This document shows positions 25,401 to 32,768 of a stretch of DNA of 34,514 nucleotides, in pieces. The position numbers were made by a program, and so were the translations under genes. Under the pieces are notes generated by a model. That model made no database searches, had not been told where the DNA came from, and was given only the letters and a program-made list of their open reading frames with translations. The stretch covers positions 1 to 34,514 of the forward strand of contig JAATGU010000120.1 in assembly GCA_015654535.1 (NCBI GenBank), given 5' to 3'. The stretch's first letter is position 1. Every line of letters begins with the position of its first letter. The DNA comes from Bacteroidales bacterium. Its GTDB lineage: Bacteria; Bacteroidota; Bacteroidia; Bacteroidales; Bacteroidaceae.

Positions 25401-25529
25401 TTTTCCCGATCCGGTACTTCCCGTAATGGTAAAAATACCTGCCGACCTCAGTGGTTCTACCATAAAATCGATCACAAAATCTCCCTCCAGAGAAGCCAGA
25501 TTCCTTCCTCTAATTGCTAATATCTTCAT
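22440..25529 (-). CDS. sbcC: SbcC, ATPase subunit of the SbcCD nuclease (Rad50 homologue)
   Basis: An SMC-like ATPase of 1029 residues that with SbcD cuts hairpins and blocked double-strand ends. The N-terminal Walker A is GSTGSGKST (37-45), with the Q-loop region QGDFATFLKAKPNEKAELLE (171-190). A long coiled coil (about 210-900) is broken by the zinc-hook CPVC (512-515), and the C-terminal end carries the ABC signature LSGGESF and Walker B SLFIDEGFGSLD. All motifs are intact. The gene overlaps sbcD by 20 bp, as expected for a coupled pair. Confidence 0.96.
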   Translation of the reverse strand: MKILAIRGRNLASLEGDFVIDFMVEPLRSAGIFTITGSTGSGKSTLLDTLCLALFDTTPRLAGVSSNSSIQDNKNDFITLKDSRNILRRGSSEGMAEVDFIALNGEHYRSTWSVGRAGGKANGRLKNVSMILLNLTTQIQEQGTKTDLLKQIVGLIGLTFDQFTRAVLLAQGDFATFLKAKPNEKAELLEKLTGTDIYSRISRLIYERSQQADAELALLNERIKGIELLSDEQLEALELERKQIANRLVEVKRRSQVLALKMDWIKQEEELKRETAAAVTELAEAQAAIEGAKSRYDYVARIEEVQEIRDVYNEQQTTIKQWKENRNSLQIKQLEKQKNATLLSAAVEALNVCETNRQKVNLAFEAAGPEIIKARALDVKMEVVKRNGVQAKKEFDAAKASKERTERTITNIQQQLSKEQLRQKELNTWFEAQSVYRELVPRAELVVSLLNNAETAIKQRSNSEKTLKIRKEVLEADRLKLDKLKKEAERLDHLLPAEILSLRVKLSEGVPCPVCGSLHHPLQAVGINGEMNLEEEELNRTKETVKKQLDELGTSMEESNKEITRLITLAESYKCQWMDAIAAAEGYLVTLPTWKVEFDKGGLQLSIQKVATEWNSNQIALTQANEKVANLLTTLSSEQKNLEETTQALVEKETKLTDYRMEYESLFNERAKLLRGKSADEVADFFQKEKKNIEEELRKLNDEKNKLTAHEESLKGEIKAAIANISNLEKRKGELQTSVEGWLVRKQGLFSLELLGELLQKDRNWIATEKSALEVLRRKEITGKATLEERRKKLEQHHLVDTRPQEEGETMEILQSHLKESTDQQDLMMKRNVEIDTTFTIHKQGKEKVKKIEKELPVKEQLSENWKKLNKLFGSATGSKFKEIAQGYTLEVLLTYANRHLQELSKRYELKRIPDTLGLQVVDLDMLGEKRSVHTLSGGESFLVSLALALGLSSLSSNRMKVESLFIDEGFGSLDADTLRIAMDALEGLQTQGRKIGVISHVTEMNEHIATQIRVEKSVSGKSKIEIVA

Positions 25530-26739
25530 GTTCTACCTCTTGGATAACGTTTTGCAATAAATTCTTCATTGTATCAGGCATCTCCGCACTTCCATATTGT
25601 TTCTCAAACTCCATCCGCGCAATCTCCATAGGACTGATAGCCTGAAATTCTTCATAAGTGATTGTTCGTCCTTCAGCCTCCCCTTTAGGAGTGATGGCCT
25701 CCAATCGAGCCAAGCGTATGGCTTTACCCTCCAGCGCTTTCTCTATCTGATGTCGGAGAGAAGGTTCCGGCTCGGTAATCAACACCTTCACCTCTAAAAA
25801 AGGAGAATATTCCGCCACTTCTCCCTGAGGAAGCAAATCAATCTCATCCAACACTTCTTCCAGTGGCATTGGCACTTTAGGGATACTTAGTAGTTTCACG
25901 GAATCGTTGAAAGGCAGTTTTTCAATGCTGGTCACTCTTGCTCCCTCTATCTCAACCAAGACCACTCCTTGTTTATTATTTCTCTCGGCAAACGACATTG
26001 GCAATGGCGCGCCCGAATAGCGTATTTCCTCTCGCCCACCTACCTGCTGACCACGGTGCAGATGTCCCAAAGCCATATAAGCAATCTGGGTAGAGAATGC
26101 GTCCGGCGATACACATTCCACTCCACCAACTATCGTCCGTTCCGAACGATCATTCTCGGAAACAATCCCTCCCGAAGTATGCAAATGTCCCATCGCCACA
26201 ATCGCTTGCTGGGGTGACCTTCCCTTTTGAAGTTCCTCTAATAAGGCCTCGTACATCGCCTTTACTCCAAGCGGATAACTCTCCGCTTCAGGATAATCTC
26301 CCTGCCGGAGATAAGGAACCGCCATGCACCAAGCTGATATTTCATTATCTTTATAAAGTGGAATCAGTAAATGTTGATAATCAATCGTTCCCTCAGCTGT
26401 ACGCTTCACCACTCCTCTCACCGTAATGTTCATCTCCTCCAACAAAGGATTAGGCGCTTCGAGTCTCGCAGCCGAATCGTGATTCCCGGCAATAATAACG
26501 ACCTGCAAAGCAGGATTATCCCTTGTGATTTCTTTAAGAAATTTATAAAACATTTTTTGTGACTCCGCAGATGGATTTGGAGTGTCATACACATCGCCCG
26601 CAATAAGCATTACATCCACACATTGCTCCAAAAGTTGGTTTTTCAACCACTCCAGAAACTGTAAATGTTCTGCCTTACGACTATAGTCAAAAAAAGACTG
26701 CCCGATATGCCAATCGGCGGTATGAAGGAGTTTTATCAT
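25510..26739 (-). CDS. sbcD: SbcD, nuclease subunit of SbcCD (Mre11 homologue)
   Basis: A manganese-dependent phosphoesterase of 409 residues from the ATG at 26739. Phosphoesterase motifs appear in order: ADWHIGQ (about 7-13), AGDVYDTPNP, IAGNHDSAARLE and MGHLHTSGG, then ALGHLHRGQQVG. The C-terminal SbcD capping/SbcC-binding domain is present. The frame is open from 26772, but a TATCTTTG promoter box sits at 26777-26770 and would start transcription near 26766, which together with the typical IKLLHTADWHIG opening favours 26739. It overlaps sbcC by 20 bp. Confidence 0.95.
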   Translation of the reverse strand: MIKLLHTADWHIGQSFFDYSRKAEHLQFLEWLKNQLLEQCVDVMLIAGDVYDTPNPSAESQKMFYKFLKEITRDNPALQVVIIAGNHDSAARLEAPNPLLEEMNITVRGVVKRTAEGTIDYQHLLIPLYKDNEISAWCMAVPYLRQGDYPEAESYPLGVKAMYEALLEELQKGRSPQQAIVAMGHLHTSGGIVSENDRSERTIVGGVECVSPDAFSTQIAYMALGHLHRGQQVGGREEIRYSGAPLPMSFAERNNKQGVVLVEIEGARVTSIEKLPFNDSVKLLSIPKVPMPLEEVLDEIDLLPQGEVAEYSPFLEVKVLITEPEPSLRHQIEKALEGKAIRLARLEAITPKGEAEGRTITYEEFQAISPMEIARMEFEKQYGSAEMPDTMKNLLQNVIQEVEHEDISN

Positions 26740-26769
26740 TATTATAAACCAGTTGGTAGAATATGTCTG

Positions 26770-26777
26770 CAAAGATA
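26770..26777 (-). promoter_or_regulatory. Bacteroides -7 box for sbcD
   Basis: The minus strand reads TATCTTTG, a full TAnnTTTG match, giving a leader of about 27 bases to the ATG at 26739. Confidence 0.6.
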
Positions 26778-26842
26778 TTATAAATAGGTTCTAACAAAAA
26801 GAAAAAAGACGATAATTTACCTTTCAACACTCTTGCCGATAA

Positions 26843-26908
26843 GTCCAGACATTTCTCCCAAAGAGTCCAGACATATTGAAAAAGAAGTACAGACATATGC
26901 TGAAATTA
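26843..26908. repeat. Three-copy 22-bp tandem repeat with GT(C/A)CAGACAT cores
   Basis: Units begin at 26843 (GTCCAGACAT), 26865 (GTCCAGACAT) and 26887 (GTACAGACAT); the period is exactly 22 bp. On the minus strand each unit begins ATGTCTGnAC and continues with a T-rich stretch. The TCTGTAC/TCTGGAC core and the period link it to the array at 4893-4980, although the rest of the unit differs. Confidence 0.8.
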
Positions 26909-26915
26909 GTGATAG

Positions 26916-27040
26916 GCGCGTAGGATGCGTAGGGTGCGGAGGTGGTTTCTTAAGCTCTATACTATAGATACTATAATATAAATTATATCTATCTATAGTA
27001 GTATATAAAGTCGAAGAAAAACCCTACGCACCCTACGCGC
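26916..27040. repeat. GC-rich inverted repeat flanking an AT-rich palindrome
   Basis: GCGCGTAGGATGCGTAGGGT (26916-26935) and ACCCTACGCACCCTACGCGC (27021-27040) pair over 20 bp with one mismatch. Between them TATACTATAGATA (26958-26970) pairs with TATCTATAGTA-GTATA (26990-27005) with one bulged base. The arms consist of repeated GCGTAGG(G/A)T words and stand out sharply in base composition from the surrounding AT-rich DNA. Confidence 0.75.
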
Positions 27041-27245
27041 TCTCCGCATCTAAATTCTTATAAATACAATAAATTGAAACGTAACTACGTAGCAAACTGA
27101 TATGTATACTTTTTGGGGTATAGCAAGAAGTTATGGGTAGTTTATTGGGAAAGTATTGGGGAAGATGATTGCAAAAATGTGTTTTTCAACGAAAATAGCA
27201 GTACACAACTCTCTTTTAAGTAGAATTTCCGCTTTTTTGAATGAA

Positions 27246-27253
27246 CAAAAGTA
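27246..27253 (-). promoter_or_regulatory. Leftward Bacteroides -7 box of unknown target
   Basis: The minus strand reads TACTTTTG, a full TAnnTTTG match, pointing toward the repeat region and sbcD. sbcD already has a nearer box at 26777-26770. Confidence 0.4.
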
Positions 27254-27366
27254 GGTAGTTATACCTTATTACATAATGAATGCTGTACTTTTGATAAACA
27301 TAACCTTTTTTTTGAAACAACATTTAATTAGTTCAAGATATTGATCTTTTTCCAAAACAAAATTAG

Positions 27367-27374
27367 TACTTTTG
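27367..27374 (+). promoter_or_regulatory. Bacteroides -7 box for the second PBP gene
   Basis: TACTTTTG, a full match, 88 bases before the ATG at 27455, with an expected leader near 77 bases. A second identical box lies at 27286-27293 and could be an alternative start. Confidence 0.6.
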
Positions 27375-27454
27375 TGCCCGTATTTAAAAAACATAAAGGC
27401 TGGGCAGACTTATTGTCTTAACCTATAAACAATTACAATAGAACCATAACTTAC

Positions 27455-29854
27455 ATGATAAACGTCAATATCAAGAAATGGGCTTCTCGTGGAATGTCTA
27501 TCTTTAATTTTTTAAAAGCCAGATGTAATGCTTGGGGAACCAAGTGTAAATCGATTTATAAAAAAGCTCCTTGGTACAAAAAAGTACTACTCCTTTTTCT
27601 CTCTTTCATTCTAATGTTTTCACTCTACCTGTTTATGGTAGATATCAACTTCCTTTGGCTGTTTGGTAAATCTCCTAGCTTGTCTACCATCAGCAATCCC
27701 AGTCAAAGCGTCGCTTCTGAAATTTATAGCGCGGACGGAGTGCTGATAAGCAAGTATTTTAAGGAAAACAGAACTCCGGTTAAGTTTGAAGAAATATCAC
27801 CGATCTTAATTAAAACTCTTATTGCCACGGAAGACGAGCGCTTTTATCAACACTTTGGCGTTGATCTGGAGGGTGTGTTTGCCGCAGCCAGAGATATGAC
27901 TCAAGGGAAAGCCCGCGGTGCCAGTACCATCACTCAGCAATTGGTGAAAAATATGCTCAAGGTTCGATCCGAATATTCCAGAGGACTGTTTGATTTCATT
28001 CCCGGAATCAGACTTATTGTGATGAAAACCAAGGAATGGATTACCGCGGTTAAAATAGAAATGTTCTATACCAAGAAAGAAATTCTCACCATGTACCTCA
28101 ATACGGTGGATTTTGGCAGCAATGCATACGGTATAAAAACTGCAGCAAAGACCTATTTCAATACGACTCCCAAAAATCTGACCGTGGAACAATCGGCTAC
28201 ATTAGTGGGACTACTCAAAGCCACAACTACTTACAATCCACGGTCTAACCCTAAGAATAGCCTTAGACGACGAAACGTGGTACTGGATAACTTATTTAAG
28301 CAACATCTGCTTACAAAGGCGGAACTTGATTCCCTGAAAAAGATTCCTATCAAACTGAATTACAGCATGGAGTCCAATTATGATGGACAGGCACTCTACT
28401 TCAGAGAAGCAGTGGCGGAGTCACTTAAGGATTGGTGCAAGGTGAACAATATTGACTTGTATGCCGACGGATTGAAAATTTATACAACCATTGACACCCG
28501 AATGCAGAAGTATGCCGAAGAGTCGGTTGACAAGCAAATGCGCATCGTACAACGTAATTTTGATAATCACTGGGGACATGAAAATCCTTGGCAGGATGAG
28601 AATCATCACGAAATGATAGGATTCATTGAGAATCTGGCAAAAAGAACCATTACTTATAAAATTTTGGAAGATCGCTTCCCTGATCGTCCGGATTCTATCA
28701 ATTACTATCTGAATAAACCTCACCGGTTAAAGGTGTTCGACTACAGAGTCGGAGTAAAAGATACCACTTTTAGCACGATGGATTCCATTCGATACATGGA
28801 ACGCTTTATGCACAGCGGCTTTGTGGCTATGGAGCCCCAGAATGGATTTGTTAAAGCATGGGTGGGAGATATTAATTTCAAATCATGGAAATATGATAAG
28901 GTGCTCTCCAGACGTCAGCCTGGATCTACCTTCAAATTATTTGTTTACTCTACTGCATTCAATAAAGGGCTTTCACCATGTGACGAACGTGTGGATCAAT
29001 ACGTAAAGTGGGATGTGATGGAGAAAGGGCAACCTAAAGAATGGATACCTCGCAATGCGAATGGTAACTATACAGGTGAGACCATGACATTGAAGGCTGC
29101 TTTTGCCAGATCCATCAATAGTATAGCTGTACAGATAGCCAAAGAGGTGGGCATTGGAGAAATTATCCGTACGGCTCATGCCATGGGTATCAAAACACCA
29201 TTGAAAAATGCTCCTTCCATAAGCCTGGGTTCATCGGATGTATCACTTTTGGAACTGGTCAACTCATATTGTACAGTAATTAATGATGGTATGACTCATG
29301 ATCCGGTACTGGTTACCCGCATTGAGGATCGTAACGGAAAAGTATTGTACAACTATAATCCCGAGCAAAAGCAGGCTATCCCTTATGAAACGGCTTTTCT
29401 GATGACGCAAATGTTACTTGGCGGACTGACTGAACCAATGGGAACTACACAAGCTTTGTGGTCGTTCGACTTATTCCATTATAATACTGATTTTGGAGGA
29501 AAAACAGGAACATCTTCCAATCACTCGGATGCTTGGTTTGTGGGAGTGACTCCTAATTTAGTAGGAGGCGCCTGGGTTGGAGGTGAACACCGTAGTGTTC
29601 ACTTTAGGTCTGGAAAACTAGGTGAAGGAAGCAAAACGGCCTTACCTATATTTGGCTATTTTATGGAGAAGGTACTTGCCTACAGCAGGTTGGCTAAATA
29701 TAAGGCGAAGTTCCCTACCAAACCTAAACAGCCTATTAGCAGGTCTTACCAATGTCAGACTCCTTACCCAAAGGCTCAAAACGATTCCATAGAAGAATCT
29801 GCGGATAGTTTGGGAGTTGAAGAAGAAGGAATAGATGATAACTTTACAGAATAA
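27455..29854 (+). CDS. Class A penicillin-binding protein (bifunctional transglycosylase/transpeptidase)
   Basis: A second bifunctional peptidoglycan synthase of 799 residues. It has a basic cytoplasmic N-terminus, one membrane anchor (about 43-62), a GT51 domain with TEDERFYQHFGVD (125-137, Glu126) and GASTITQQLVKNML (155-168), and a transpeptidase domain with STFK (491-494), SIN (553-555) and KTG (683-685). All motifs are intact. The ATG at 27455 is used; an internal ATG at codon 14 is possible. The low-complexity acidic C-terminal tail (ESADSLGVEEEGIDDNFTE) is unlike the first PBP. A small membrane protein gene follows 27 bp downstream and is probably co-transcribed. Confidence 0.95.
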   Translation: MINVNIKKWASRGMSIFNFLKARCNAWGTKCKSIYKKAPWYKKVLLLFLSFILMFSLYLFMVDINFLWLFGKSPSLSTISNPSQSVASEIYSADGVLISKYFKENRTPVKFEEISPILIKTLIATEDERFYQHFGVDLEGVFAAARDMTQGKARGASTITQQLVKNMLKVRSEYSRGLFDFIPGIRLIVMKTKEWITAVKIEMFYTKKEILTMYLNTVDFGSNAYGIKTAAKTYFNTTPKNLTVEQSATLVGLLKATTTYNPRSNPKNSLRRRNVVLDNLFKQHLLTKAELDSLKKIPIKLNYSMESNYDGQALYFREAVAESLKDWCKVNNIDLYADGLKIYTTIDTRMQKYAEESVDKQMRIVQRNFDNHWGHENPWQDENHHEMIGFIENLAKRTITYKILEDRFPDRPDSINYYLNKPHRLKVFDYRVGVKDTTFSTMDSIRYMERFMHSGFVAMEPQNGFVKAWVGDINFKSWKYDKVLSRRQPGSTFKLFVYSTAFNKGLSPCDERVDQYVKWDVMEKGQPKEWIPRNANGNYTGETMTLKAAFARSINSIAVQIAKEVGIGEIIRTAHAMGIKTPLKNAPSISLGSSDVSLLELVNSYCTVINDGMTHDPVLVTRIEDRNGKVLYNYNPEQKQAIPYETAFLMTQMLLGGLTEPMGTTQALWSFDLFHYNTDFGGKTGTSSNHSDAWFVGVTPNLVGGAWVGGEHRSVHFRSGKLGEGSKTALPIFGYFMEKVLAYSRLAKYKAKFPTKPKQPISRSYQCQTPYPKAQNDSIEESADSLGVEEEGIDDNFTE

Positions 29855-29881
29855 TTCTGAGGATAACAAATTATACATTCA

Positions 29882-30316
29882 ATGAAAATTGGAGTAAACA
29901 AGCGGACTCTGCTTTTTATAGCAGGGTCTGTGTGGTTGATAGCAGGAGTAAACATACTAAGAATAGGTATTATTACGTGGTTAAGCGACTCACAATACTG
30001 GCTATTTAAGGTGGTAGAAGCTACGACCATCTTCCTTCTATTCTTTATTCTAGTGTTTAAAAAATTGTTTGATAAGCATACCAAGCGAATCGAACAAAAA
30101 AAAGGAAAAAGTCATCCCCTCTCCTTCTTTGATAAAAAAGGATGGCTCATTATGGGATTTATGATTCTTCTTGGAATAGTGATACGAAGATTTCAACTGT
30201 TACCCAATTCATTTATAGCAGTATTCTATACCGGACTCTCTTCTGCATTGATCATCACGGGATTATTATTTCTCAGGCAAGGATGGATGAACAAATCTTA
30301 CTTGCTGGCAAAGTAG
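29882..30316 (+). CDS. Small 4-TM membrane protein, unknown function
   Basis: A 144-residue protein with four hydrophobic segments (about 9-31, 41-61, 87-103 and 109-132), and a basic loop HTKRIEQKKGKSHPL (66-80) between the second and third. I do not recognise the family beyond a conserved-hypothetical look. It begins 27 bp after the PBP stop and is likely in the same transcript, which would place it in the envelope with that enzyme. Its 3' end overlaps the convergent gene at 30298-30639 by 19 bp. Confidence 0.65.
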   Translation: MKIGVNKRTLLFIAGSVWLIAGVNILRIGIITWLSDSQYWLFKVVEATTIFLLFFILVFKKLFDKHTKRIEQKKGKSHPLSFFDKKGWLIMGFMILLGIVIRRFQLLPNSFIAVFYTGLSSALIITGLLFLRQGWMNKSYLLAK

Positions 30317-30639
30317 GGAGCTCCCGTAAAGCTATTGAACCCTACAAACAATTCACTTAACGAAGGCTCTGAAAAATGATCTGAGCGTAGAGGCACAACC
30401 ACCGGCAGAAAAATGGAATCTTTGGTCCTTAGGATTACGGTGTCTCTTTTTAACTTGTTGATGTATTTCAGCGCTATTCTATCTTTTATTACTGTATCGG
30501 TTTTTACAACCGTAACTTTCACTGTATCGGTTATAGAAAACGGAACTTTATCATTGTGTGTTTCATTCCAGTAATCGCCTATAATAAAGCAAATAATACC
30601 TATATAAATCGATAACAAAAAGACTTTGGATAATTTCAT
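30298..30639 (-). CDS. Small exported or membrane-anchored protein, unknown function
   Basis: A 113-residue protein with one N-terminal hydrophobic segment (about 4-21, LSKVFLLSIYIGIICFII) that could be a signal anchor. The remainder is soluble and rich in charged residues and DTV tripeptides: DTVKVTVVKTDTVIKDR and KRDTVILRTKDSIF. I do not recognise a family. It is convergent with the 4-TM gene, overlapping it by 19 bp. No TAnnTTTG box was seen close to the ATG; the nearest leftward one is at 30900-30893, which would mean a leader of about 250 bases. The coding status is likely but not certain. Confidence 0.55.
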   Translation of the reverse strand: MKLSKVFLLSIYIGIICFIIGDYWNETHNDKVPFSITDTVKVTVVKTDTVIKDRIALKYINKLKRDTVILRTKDSIFLPVVVPLRSDHFSEPSLSELFVGFNSFTGAPYFASK

Positions 30640-31196
30640 ATGGATGATTTATTGGTTAATAATGTATTCCTCCTTATTATTATTTCGTTTATTAAAATTC
30701 GAACATACCTATACATAAAATAAAGATGAATTATATACAAATAATAAATTTAAGTTAATTTCTTATTTATTTTTTCACTAATACAAACAACTTTAATATT
30801 AATGCTTATATTTGTATAACAATTATTTATAAATTTATAAAACAAAAAAGAATAATCTATTAGTTTGTTCCTTTGATTAATGATTAAAATCACAAAAGTA
30901 AAAAAAAGATTATTATGTTGTATGCGATTAGTGAATAATAAGTGACATAAACTAAAATATCACTATATTTGGGCTCAAAATAGCTTTCTTTAGTGTGCTT
31001 TCTTCCTTTTATAATATTTTTCTAAATTTTTTATAAGGGTTTTCTAATGACAACAAGTCTCGAAATGTATTTACTTTGCATTGTTCTGATAAAGAAGAAA
31101 TAAGACAAAAAAAAGAACGATAGATTTGTTCTGTAAACTATTTCTTCTTTTAGACTTATAAATAAAAAGACGTTTTACAATTTAATTTTTAGAATT
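30640..31196. other. AT-rich intergenic region with several promoter boxes
   Basis: No gene was found in these 557 bases, which are very AT-rich. They hold rightward boxes TATATTTG at 30807-30814 and 30964-30971, a weaker TTACTTTG at 31071-31078, and a leftward TACTTTTG at 30900-30893. A short frame at 31048-31104 (MTTSLEMYLLCIVLIKKK) overlaps the weak box and is probably chance. The last 120 bases form the structured leader of the Lys-rich peptide gene. Confidence 0.5.
31091..31150 (+). promoter_or_regulatory. Structured 5' leader of the Lys-rich peptide gene
   Basis: AAAGAAGAAATA (31091-31102) pairs perfectly over 12 bp with TATTTCTTCTTT (31139-31150), enclosing a smaller AGAAC/GTTCT stem. 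The hairpin ends 46 bases before the ATG. It may affect mRNA stability or translation; no known riboswitch is recognised. Confidence 0.45.
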
Positions 31197-31418
31197 ATGA
31201 AAAAATTAGTATTATTTGCCGCTTTTGTAGCAGCAGTTTGTTTAAGTGGAAATGTTTATGCTCAGAGTAAAGTTAAAAAAGCTGATGCCAAAGTTGAGCA
31301 GACAGCTACTAAAGTTGATAAAAAGACTGTAAAAGCTGACAAGAAGGTTGTTAAAGCAGATAAGAAAGCTAGTAAAAAAGCTGTAAAAGCTGAAAAAAAA
31401 GTAACTCCTGCTAAATGA
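31197..31418 (+). CDS. Small exported Lys/Ala-rich heptad-repeat protein
   Basis: A 73-residue protein with a clean signal peptide (MKKLVLFAAFVAAVCLSGNVYA, then Q). The mature 50 residues contain 19 lysines and only alanine, valine, aspartate, threonine and a few other residues. Residues 39-66 form four seven-residue repeats of the type KADKKVV (KVDKKTV, KADKKVV, KADKKAS, and a degenerate KKAVKAE). This composition recalls histone H1 tails or cationic helical peptides, but no family is recognised. It has a long structured leader and a strong terminator of its own, so it is probably a single, possibly highly expressed gene. Exported location and polycation character suggest binding to anionic envelope material; this is inference. 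Confidence 0.75.
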   Translation: MKKLVLFAAFVAAVCLSGNVYAQSKVKKADAKVEQTATKVDKKTVKADKKVVKADKKASKKAVKAEKKVTPAK

Positions 31419-31470
31419 TAAAAACAGTTAAGCTCTAACTAACTCTATTACATTCTTTTAAAATACAGAA

Positions 31471-31509
31471 AAAGTGGATTAGTAGTATATAAATGCTACT
31501 ATCCACTTT
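31471..31509 (+). terminator. Terminator of the Lys-rich peptide gene
   Basis: AAAGTGGATTAGTAG (31471-31485) pairs with CTACTATCCACTTT (31496-31509) with one bulged T, and a T-rich tract follows directly. It lies about 50 bases after the stop. Confidence 0.8.
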
Positions 31510-31624
31510 TTTTATTTCTTATTATTTCTTTCCATTGTCATTCAATACAATAACAAAGAAACAAGCTAAGGATAATTAATTCCTATTTTTTTATATTTTT
31601 CTTTCTTTTACAAAAGAAACAACT

Positions 31625-31632
31625 TATATTTG
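31625..31632 (+). promoter_or_regulatory. Bacteroides -7 box for gmd-fcl
   Basis: TATATTTG, a full TAnnTTTG match, 67 bases before the gmd ATG at 31699. Since the longer gmd frame opens at 31630, inside this box, the upstream start is excluded. Confidence 0.65.
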
Positions 31633-31698
31633 CAGAAGTTAATAAATCTGTTGACACACGATGATCGTAAGATCTTCAACAAACTAATAATAACATAC

Positions 31699-32766
31699 AT
31701 GAAAAAGGCTTTAATTTCAGGAATCACCGGACAGGATGGTTCCTTCTTAGCAGAGTTTTTATTGCAAAAGGGCTATGAAGTGCATGGCATCCTCCGCCGT
31801 TCCTCTTCTTTTAATACAGGACGCATCGAGCATTTGTATTTTGAAGAATGGGTACGGGATATGAAACAACAACGAACCATCAATCTTCATTACGGAGACA
31901 TGACAGACTCCAGTTCATTAATCCGTATCATTCAACAAGTACAACCGGATGAGATTTACAATCTGGCAGCTCAAAGTCACGTAAAGGTTAGCTTTGATGT
32001 TCCTGAATATACAGCCGAAGCAGATGCTGTGGGGACTCTACGTATGCTGGAAGCGGTACGTATTCTTGGGTTGGAAAAGAAAACAAAAATTTATCAGGCT
32101 TCCACTTCCGAACTTTTTGGATTGGTACAGGAAGTGCCTCAGAGAGAAACTACTCCTTTCTATCCTCGCAGTCCTTACGGTGTAGCTAAACAATATGGTT
32201 TCTGGATCACTAAAAATTATAGAGAATCGTATGGTATGTTTGCTGTAAATGGTATCTTATTCAATCATGAGAGTGAACGCAGAGGCGAAACCTTCGTAAC
32301 CAGAAAGATATCGCTGGCTGTGGCCCGTATCAAGCAGGGAGTGCAGGACAAACTTTACATGGGAAATATTGATTCTCGTCGTGACTGGGGATATGCAAAG
32401 GACTATGTAGAGTGTATGTGGATGATTCTACAACATGATGTTCCTGAAGACTTTGTGATTGCTACCGGAGAAATGCACACTGTACGTGAATTCTGTACTT
32501 TGGCTTTTAAAGAAGTAGATATTGAAATCCGTTGGGAAGGCAAGGGAGTAAATGAAAAAGGTATTGATGTGGCTACCGGACGTGCTTTGGTTGAAGTGGA
32601 TCCTAAATATTTCCGCCCGTCAGAGGTGGAACAACTATTGGGAGACCCTACAAAGGCTAAAACATTACTGGGATGGAATCCTACACAAACGTCTTTCCCT
32701 GAATTAGTTAAAATCATGGTAAGGCATGATATGGAGAAAGTTAGAAAGATGATTGCAAATAAATAA
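31699..32766 (+). CDS. gmd: GDP-mannose 4,6-dehydratase
   Basis: It converts GDP-D-mannose to GDP-4-keto-6-deoxy-D-mannose, the first step to GDP-L-fucose. From the ATG at 31699 it has 355 residues and opens [20 protein letters not shown] with the Rossmann GITGQDG. The catalytic STSELFG and the YGVAK segment (in [14 protein letters not shown]) are present, and [16 protein letters not shown] is the dimer/cofactor loop typical of Gmd. The gene is followed after 2 bp by fcl. The TATATTTG box lies just upstream. No missing residue was noticed. Confidence 0.97.
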   Translation: MKKALISGITGQDGSFLAEFLLQKGYEVHGILRRSSSFNTGRIEHLYFEEWVRDMKQQRTINLHYGDMTDSSSLIRIIQQVQPDEIYNLAAQSHVKVSFDVPEYTAEADAVGTLRMLEAVRILGLEKKTKIYQASTSELFGLVQEVPQRETTPFYPRSPYGVAKQYGFWITKNYRESYGMFAVNGILFNHESERRGETFVTRKISLAVARIKQGVQDKLYMGNIDSRRDWGYAKDYVECMWMILQHDVPEDFVIATGEMHTVREFCTLAFKEVDIEIRWEGKGVNEKGIDVATGRALVEVDPKYFRPSEVEQLLGDPTKAKTLLGWNPTQTSFPELVKIMVRHDMEKVRKMIANK

Positions 32767-32768
32767 TA

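Larger units (their letters stand above)
26778..27454. other. Repeat-rich intergenic region between sbcD and the second PBP gene
   Basis: No convincing gene was found in these roughly 680 bases. In order they hold a three-unit 22-bp repeat array (26843-26908), a GC-rich inverted repeat around an AT-rich palindrome (26916-27040), a stretch of about 200 bases without clear structure, a leftward promoter box TACTTTTG (27253-27246) and two rightward ones (27286-27293 and 27367-27374). The leftward box has no gene of its own unless it adds a 500-base leader to sbcD, so a non-coding transcript is possible. Confidence 0.6.

Noticed and set aside
26687..26896. A 69-codon minus-strand frame over the sbcD start and 22-bp repeats
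   Set aside because: It overlaps the sbcD promoter and start, its codons come partly from the 22-bp repeat, and nothing in the product is recognisable.
14574..29854. The two class A PBPs as a recent duplication
   Set aside because: Motif order is shared, but linker regions, lengths and C-terminal tails differ greatly, so they are old paralogues.
29642..30084. Minus-strand frames over the end of the PBP gene and the 4-TM gene
   Set aside because: They are antisense to genes with clear features and have no promoter or domain support.
31048..31104. An 18-codon frame upstream of the Lys-rich peptide gene
   Set aside because: It overlaps the weak promoter box and has no sign of conservation or translation; it is most likely chance in AT-rich DNA.
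31630..31698. A 23-residue N-terminal extension of gmd
   Set aside because: It begins inside the TATATTTG promoter box, and the conserved Gmd N-terminus starts at 31699.
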